A stretch of 8,366 nt of DNA from Actinomycetes bacterium. GTDB taxonomy: Bacteria > Actinomycetota > Acidimicrobiia > Spongiisociales > UBA5794. How positions within the stretch are numbered: the stretch's first letter is position 1; each line of letters starts with the position of its first letter. A model generated the notes under the pieces. It was not told the DNA's origin. It did not search any database and saw only the letters and a program-made list of their open reading frames with translations. The stretch covers positions 1-8,366 of the forward strand of contig JAMBLH010000169.1 in NCBI GenBank assembly GCA_023336875.1, read 5' to 3'. Of this stretch, positions 4,959 to 8,366 are shown piece after piece. The position numbers were made by a program, and so were the translations under genes.

Positions 4959-7175
4959 ATGCGTGACCGCGACCAATCAGTGCTCAATGAGATCCTACCG
5001 CCAGAGGAGCGAGCGATTGAAGCCGTCGTGGCCCGATATCAACGAGTCGCCCCCGCTGTTACCCGATTTGCGAGATCGCTCTCTGGGAATGAGGACCTCC
5101 AAGTACGACTTGGGACTCAGGCCGCATCGACAGAGGACACGATCATCATCGATCCGGGAGTCTTCCAAACGGCCTATGCCCGTTCAGCGCCTGTGACGCC
5201 GTCAGAGGTTGCGCTCACGTCTGCGCTTCACGAGGTGATCCACCTCATCGCAACCGACTTCGATGAGGAACGGCCGATTCCCAAAGAGTGGCAAGCCTTC
5301 AAGTCGGAGTCACAGGATGATGATGGCGAGTTCGATGAGGCCATGGTCCCGGTCGGGCTGTTCCAACTCGGCGAGATGGAGGAAGACCTCGTCCGACCAG
5401 ACATCACAGAGGACGATATCCAATTCGACGGTGAGGGTGAGGTCGATCCAAGCGCCGTCTCGCTTCTCGAGGCGCTCCACACCGTCGGTGGCCCCGCAGC
5501 CGAAGCGCTCTTTCTCTCGATAGAGGACGCTCGCCAGGAGAGGATCAATTTCGATGCTTACCCGGGGGCAGGCTCCGTGCTCAAGGACCTGTATCGAACA
5601 TCAGTCGGCCATGCAATGGCACACGCCAAACCTCTCGGGCAATTCGCGCTGGCCTGTTTCATGATCATCGGAGGCCACGAGGAGCGCAATGTGCTCCAAA
5701 GGAAACTCGAGCCACATGTAGCGCTTGCGATCGACGATGCAATGGCATTCCTTGACTCGGTGATCGAACTGGATGATCCGTGGTCGGTTGGCACCGTCGC
5801 CCTCCAACTGCTCTCGGTAGCAAAGATGCACAATCTCGTCCAGGAGGGTGCCGCGTCCACAACCGAACGAGGCCGCAAGGCGGAGATGGAGGCTGACGAG
5901 GCTGCGATTGCCGACTCCGTTGATGCGGTGCGACTCGTCACGCCTTCTCTGGCCAATCGGGATTCATATGACCAAACGCGAACCGCAGCTCAGTCCGTAT
6001 CCGCCGAGCAGGGGAAACTCGGTGAGGCAGAGACGGCTGGGGATCCTGCAACGGACCAGCTGATGAAGGTGTCGACAGCCCCGACGGTATACCTGCCCAC
6101 AGGACAGGGAGGGAAGCTGATGGTGGTTGATCTCCCAGACGAATTCGCCGCGTGGGCACCTCAGGGGCGCAACATGTTGCTCAAGGCGTCCAGCGATTGG
6201 GGTGTTGCCCAGCACCGAGTCTCTGGAGAGCTGTATCCGCTCTTCCTTGCCAATCAGAGGCGCGGACTTCGTTCGGGATTCGATGCAGGAGACCTCTCCC
6301 CGTATACGCCGCTGCTTCTCGGGGCCGGTCTCTATGAACGAATGTTCGAGCGCAGAGACCTCCCGTCGAGACGTTCCTACGCATTGAGCCTGCTTGTCGA
6401 TGGCTCGGCCTCGATGCTCCAGCCGCGTGAAGCCGGATCAAGGAAGTCGCCATGGGCAATGGCCGCTGCACTCCTCGGAGCTTGGACATTGGCCAAACTC
6501 GCGGACGAACTTCAGATCGACTTCGAGCTGGCGATATTCAATCGCTCATTCGCAGCGGACATCGACGACACGGAGGCTTCGTACCGAGACACGCGAGCGA
6601 GAGCCACTGCGGGCCTCAGACAGGCCCAGGGCGGTAATGCGGAGCGGCTCACTCGCACGGTCAATCACTACCTCGTCAAGCGCTTCAGTCAAAGATGGCG
6701 CAGATCAGAGGACGTGCTCGCTGGCCTCTTCTACGCGGCAGCTGCTCCCCAGGACGCGGCGAAAGAGGCGAGACGATCTCCCAAGGAGTCGCCTCCGATA
6801 TCGATGTTCGAGAAAGCTGCGAACGTCGACGAGTTCAACCTCGCTTACGCAGCCGAACGCCTCGCGTCACAACACGCCTCCCACCGTATCCTCGTCGTAC
6901 TCGCCGATGGGATGACACGAGGATCAGTGCAGACACTCGCCGAAACAGTCGAGGGCATTGAGCATTCGGGAGCGACGGTTCTTGGCATTGGCATCGGGGA
7001 TGACACCGTCCGGTCTGCCTACTCACGGGCTCAGGTGGTTGAACAGCCACTCGACCTTGCCTCGGCGATGGTCGAAGGCGTCCGCTCCTCTCTTTACAAG
7101 ACGATCGCTTCATCCGGATCGGACTCCTGGTGGGTCCATGCCGGTGGCCGCGATCTGCAAGACCTGACCAACTAG
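4959..7175 (+). CDS. CobT-like VWA-domain protein with N-terminal HEXXH metallopeptidase-like site
   Basis: 738 residues from the ATG at 4959. Residues ~80-100 carry ALHEVIHLIATDF, an HEXXH zinc site (H91, E92, H95). An acidic stretch (~116-165) follows, then FLSIEDARQERINFDAYPG (185-203), resembling the conserved DARxE helix of CobT-type proteins; E189 or E194 could be a third zinc ligand. A low-complexity acidic/Ala linker (~295-370) leads to a CobT-like middle region and a C-terminal VWA domain (~475-715) with an intact MIDAS start, D481-G-S483-A-S485, and a later LVVLADGMT strand (D650). VWA proteins of this type partner a MoxR/CobS-type AAA+ ATPase, which is the next gene after 8 bases. 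No signal peptide or membrane helix is seen, so it is cytosolic. Automated naming as cobaltochelatase CobT is doubtful: no cobN or cobalamin gene is present. Upstream in-frame starts (to 4824) would overlap the divergent gene and were rejected; GGGAG lies close to the ATG. Confidence 0.85.
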   Translation: MRDRDQSVLNEILPPEERAIEAVVARYQRVAPAVTRFARSLSGNEDLQVRLGTQAASTEDTIIIDPGVFQTAYARSAPVTPSEVALTSALHEVIHLIATDFDEERPIPKEWQAFKSESQDDDGEFDEAMVPVGLFQLGEMEEDLVRPDITEDDIQFDGEGEVDPSAVSLLEALHTVGGPAAEALFLSIEDARQERINFDAYPGAGSVLKDLYRTSVGHAMAHAKPLGQFALACFMIIGGHEERNVLQRKLEPHVALAIDDAMAFLDSVIELDDPWSVGTVALQLLSVAKMHNLVQEGAASTTERGRKAEMEADEAAIADSVDAVRLVTPSLANRDSYDQTRTAAQSVSAEQGKLGEAETAGDPATDQLMKVSTAPTVYLPTGQGGKLMVVDLPDEFAAWAPQGRNMLLKASSDWGVAQHRVSGELYPLFLANQRRGLRSGFDAGDLSPYTPLLLGAGLYERMFERRDLPSRRSYALSLLVDGSASMLQPREAGSRKSPWAMAAALLGAWTLAKLADELQIDFELAIFNRSFAADIDDTEASYRDTRARATAGLRQAQGGNAERLTRTVNHYLVKRFSQRWRRSEDVLAGLFYAAAAPQDAAKEARRSPKESPPISMFEKAANVDEFNLAYAAERLASQHASHRILVVLADGMTRGSVQTLAETVEGIEHSGATVLGIGIGDDTVRSAYSRAQVVEQPLDLASAMVEGVRSSLYKTIASSGSDSWWVHAGGRDLQDLTN

Positions 7176-7178
7176 GAG
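7175..7178 (+). promoter_or_regulatory. Ribosome binding site of the AAA+ gene
   Basis: GGAG overlaps the stop codon of the VWA gene by its first G and lies 5 bases before ATG 7184. It fixes this start over the longer in-frame reading from 7130, which would overlap the VWA gene. Confidence 0.75.
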
Positions 7179-7183
7179 CACCA

Positions 7184-8176
7184 ATGGCTGAAACTGTCAC
7201 ATTCATCGATCCGGCGGGCGACGGGCCGAATATCGAACTCCCTGTCGCAGTGGTTCCCAAGGATCTTCCCGACAGGGAGAACCGGCTGAAGCACATTCCG
7301 ACCGAGGATCCTTACTACGTGGATCTCGGAATGCTGTACAAGCTTGCGCAGCTCGAGCAGGTACGGAGGGATCACTTCACGGAGAGCCCTCTCCACCTGG
7401 CTCTTCGCGGCCATATGGGTACAGGGAAGGACCATGATCTCGAGCAGTTCGCTGCACGCCTCAAGACGCCCTACTACCGGATACCGCTCACAGGCGAGGT
7501 GCGCGATATCACGCTGATAGGTTCAGTGAAGCTCCATGGTGACGGAAAAGGAGGAACCGAGTCGCGGTGGGAGGATGGCGACATCACCCGCGCTCTGAGA
7601 GGACCCGCGCTCGTCAATCTCTCGGAACTGAACGCCGCGGGAGCCGAAACCCTATTCGCGCTGCACGGACTTCTCGATCGGCACAGGGCTCTCGAACTTC
7701 CCACGGGAGAGATGGTCCGGCTGCGTGATGACGTACGAATCTTCGGAACTCTCAACCCGACGGACCTTCGGGACTACGCGGGTACACAGACTCTCAACAA
7801 GGCATTCTCGGATCGTTGGATCATCTGGGAGAAGATCTTCCCCGGTACCGAGGAGCTCTCGCTGATGCTTGAGCGGCGCCACCCAACCTTGGATCCCGAG
7901 GTTCGAGACCTGCTCACGAAGCTCGCCACTGAGATCAACATGTCGTTCACCGCTGGCGATTCACGCACGCGAGTTGAGACTCCCATGTCTCTTCGAACCG
8001 TCCTCGACAGGTATCCCGCTGGTCTGTGGATGTATGCCGTCAGTGAGGATCCGATGCGCTCAGCCTGGGAGGAGTTCGTACTGCCCCATATCGACCCTTA
8101 CGACCGTGACCATTATGAGACGGTGTGGTCGGCTGTGGTTAGAGTCGGGCCGAAACGCCGACCCTTCTCCGACTGA
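7184..8176 (+). CDS. MoxR/CobS-type AAA+ protein with non-consensus Walker A and B
   Basis: 330 residues. The order of motifs is that of the MoxR/CobS branch: Walker A RGHMGTGKD (75-83), Walker B-position strand ALVNLSELNAAG (S147, E148), the long LFALHGLLDRHRALEL helix-strand, sensor 1 FGTLNPTDL (N191) and a possible arginine finger in FSDRW (R211). GTGKxxxxEQFAARL is close to what I recall of CobS. Two expected residues differ: the Ser/Thr after the Walker A lysine is Asp (D83), and the Walker B Asp is Ser (S147), while K82 and catalytic-position E148 are kept. ATP binding is plausible; hydrolysis may be altered or lost. The likely role is a hexameric remodelling ATPase that works with the VWA/HEXXH protein encoded just upstream. 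Target unknown; a role in cobalt insertion is not supported by context. It ends 25 bases before yajQ. Confidence 0.88.
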   Translation: MAETVTFIDPAGDGPNIELPVAVVPKDLPDRENRLKHIPTEDPYYVDLGMLYKLAQLEQVRRDHFTESPLHLALRGHMGTGKDHDLEQFAARLKTPYYRIPLTGEVRDITLIGSVKLHGDGKGGTESRWEDGDITRALRGPALVNLSELNAAGAETLFALHGLLDRHRALELPTGEMVRLRDDVRIFGTLNPTDLRDYAGTQTLNKAFSDRWIIWEKIFPGTEELSLMLERRHPTLDPEVRDLLTKLATEINMSFTAGDSRTRVETPMSLRTVLDRYPAGLWMYAVSEDPMRSAWEEFVLPHIDPYDRDHYETVWSAVVRVGPKRRPFSD

Positions 8177-8190
8177 ACTTCCCGTACCGA

Positions 8191-8195
8191 AAGGA
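8191..8195 (+). promoter_or_regulatory. Ribosome binding site of yajQ
   Basis: AAGGA lies 6 bases before ATG 8202 in the 25-base gap after the AAA+ gene. Both this start and the AAA+ start share the local sequence CACCAATG. Confidence 0.7.
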
Positions 8196-8201
8196 TCACC
8201 A

Positions 8202-8366
8202 ATGCCTTCATTCGACATCGTTTCACAGGTTGACATCCAGGAGGTTCGCAACGCCGTCGACCAGGCATCACGCGAACTCGTCAACCGCTATGACTTCAAG
8301 GGGACGAATACGTCCGTGGAGCTCTCGGACGATGGGATCACCGTCGAGTCATCCTCCGAAGGACGA
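8202..8366 (+). CDS. yajQ: YajQ-family nucleotide-binding protein (N-terminal 55 residues, cut by the window end)
   Basis: The visible part begins MPSFDIVSQVDIQEVRNAVD, continues with a helix ending in LVNRYDFKGTNTSVEL, and runs off the right edge without a stop. This is the strongly conserved start of the YajQ (DUF520) family, usually about 160 residues; MPSFDIVS and R(Y/F)DFKG are its hallmarks. Family members are small cytosolic two-domain proteins; some bind cyclic di-GMP and act with transcription factors, and others have been linked to nucleotide or RNA binding. With only a third of the protein visible, the ligand cannot be judged here. The short 25-base gap and good ribosome binding site suggest co-transcription with the AAA+ and VWA genes, which is not an association I recall as standard for yajQ. 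Confidence 0.92.
   Translation, partial: MPSFDIVSQVDIQEVRNAVDQASRELVNRYDFKGTNTSVELSDDGITVESSSEGR

Noticed and set aside
6394..6915. 173-codon open frame on the plus strand
   Set aside because: It is an alternative frame inside the VWA domain, with Arg/Ser-rich composition and no motifs; the VWA frame has an intact MIDAS.
4959..8176. Cobaltochelatase CobT/CobS subunits
   Set aside because: The resemblance is real, but the HEXXH site, the altered Walker motifs and the absence of cobalamin genes nearby do not support a chelatase call.

Overview
The window looks like chromosomal DNA of a high-GC bacterium, most plausibly an actinomycete-type lineage (Actinomycetota, possibly Acidimicrobiia-like). 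This rests on moderately high GC by eye, GTG starts, overlapping genes, TAnnnT boxes placed directly before start codons, and the style of the membrane sulfatase-fold protein at the left edge. It is an inference; the window has no rRNA or other marker gene.

Layout. (1) Positions 1-1121, minus strand: the N-terminal part of a five-helix membrane protein with an extracytoplasmic alkaline-phosphatase/sulfatase-fold domain, cut by the window edge. (2) Positions 1195-3173, plus strand: a FIST-domain protein followed, with a 4-base overlap, by a soluble class III adenylate cyclase. The pair looks like a ligand-sensing cAMP module in two polypeptides. (3) Positions 4839-3204, minus strand: a 66-residue single-pass membrane protein with a YLDPGS motif, then a two-part protein whose N-terminal half has the spacing of a kinase/aminoglycoside-phosphotransferase catalytic loop and whose C-terminal half is a SAM-dependent methyltransferase. 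In my recollection such genes, together with membrane sulfatase-fold proteins, occur in envelope or polysaccharide loci. (4) Positions 4959-8366, plus strand: a VWA protein with an N-terminal HEXXH site, a MoxR/CobS-type AAA+ protein, and the start of a YajQ-family nucleotide-binding protein. Short gaps and clear ribosome binding sites suggest one operon.

The most unusual part is the third plus-strand block. The VWA/AAA+ pair resembles the CobT/CobS cobaltochelatase subunits, but the VWA partner carries an apparent zinc-protease site, and the AAA+ partner departs from consensus in both Walker motifs (GTGK followed by Asp; Ser-Glu instead of Asp-Glu). It is better seen as a MoxR-VWA type chaperone/metallopeptidase system of unknown target than as a cobalamin enzyme. 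No tRNA, rRNA, CRISPR array, insertion sequence or convincing intrinsic terminator was seen, and no gene-free stretch exceeds about 120 bases.
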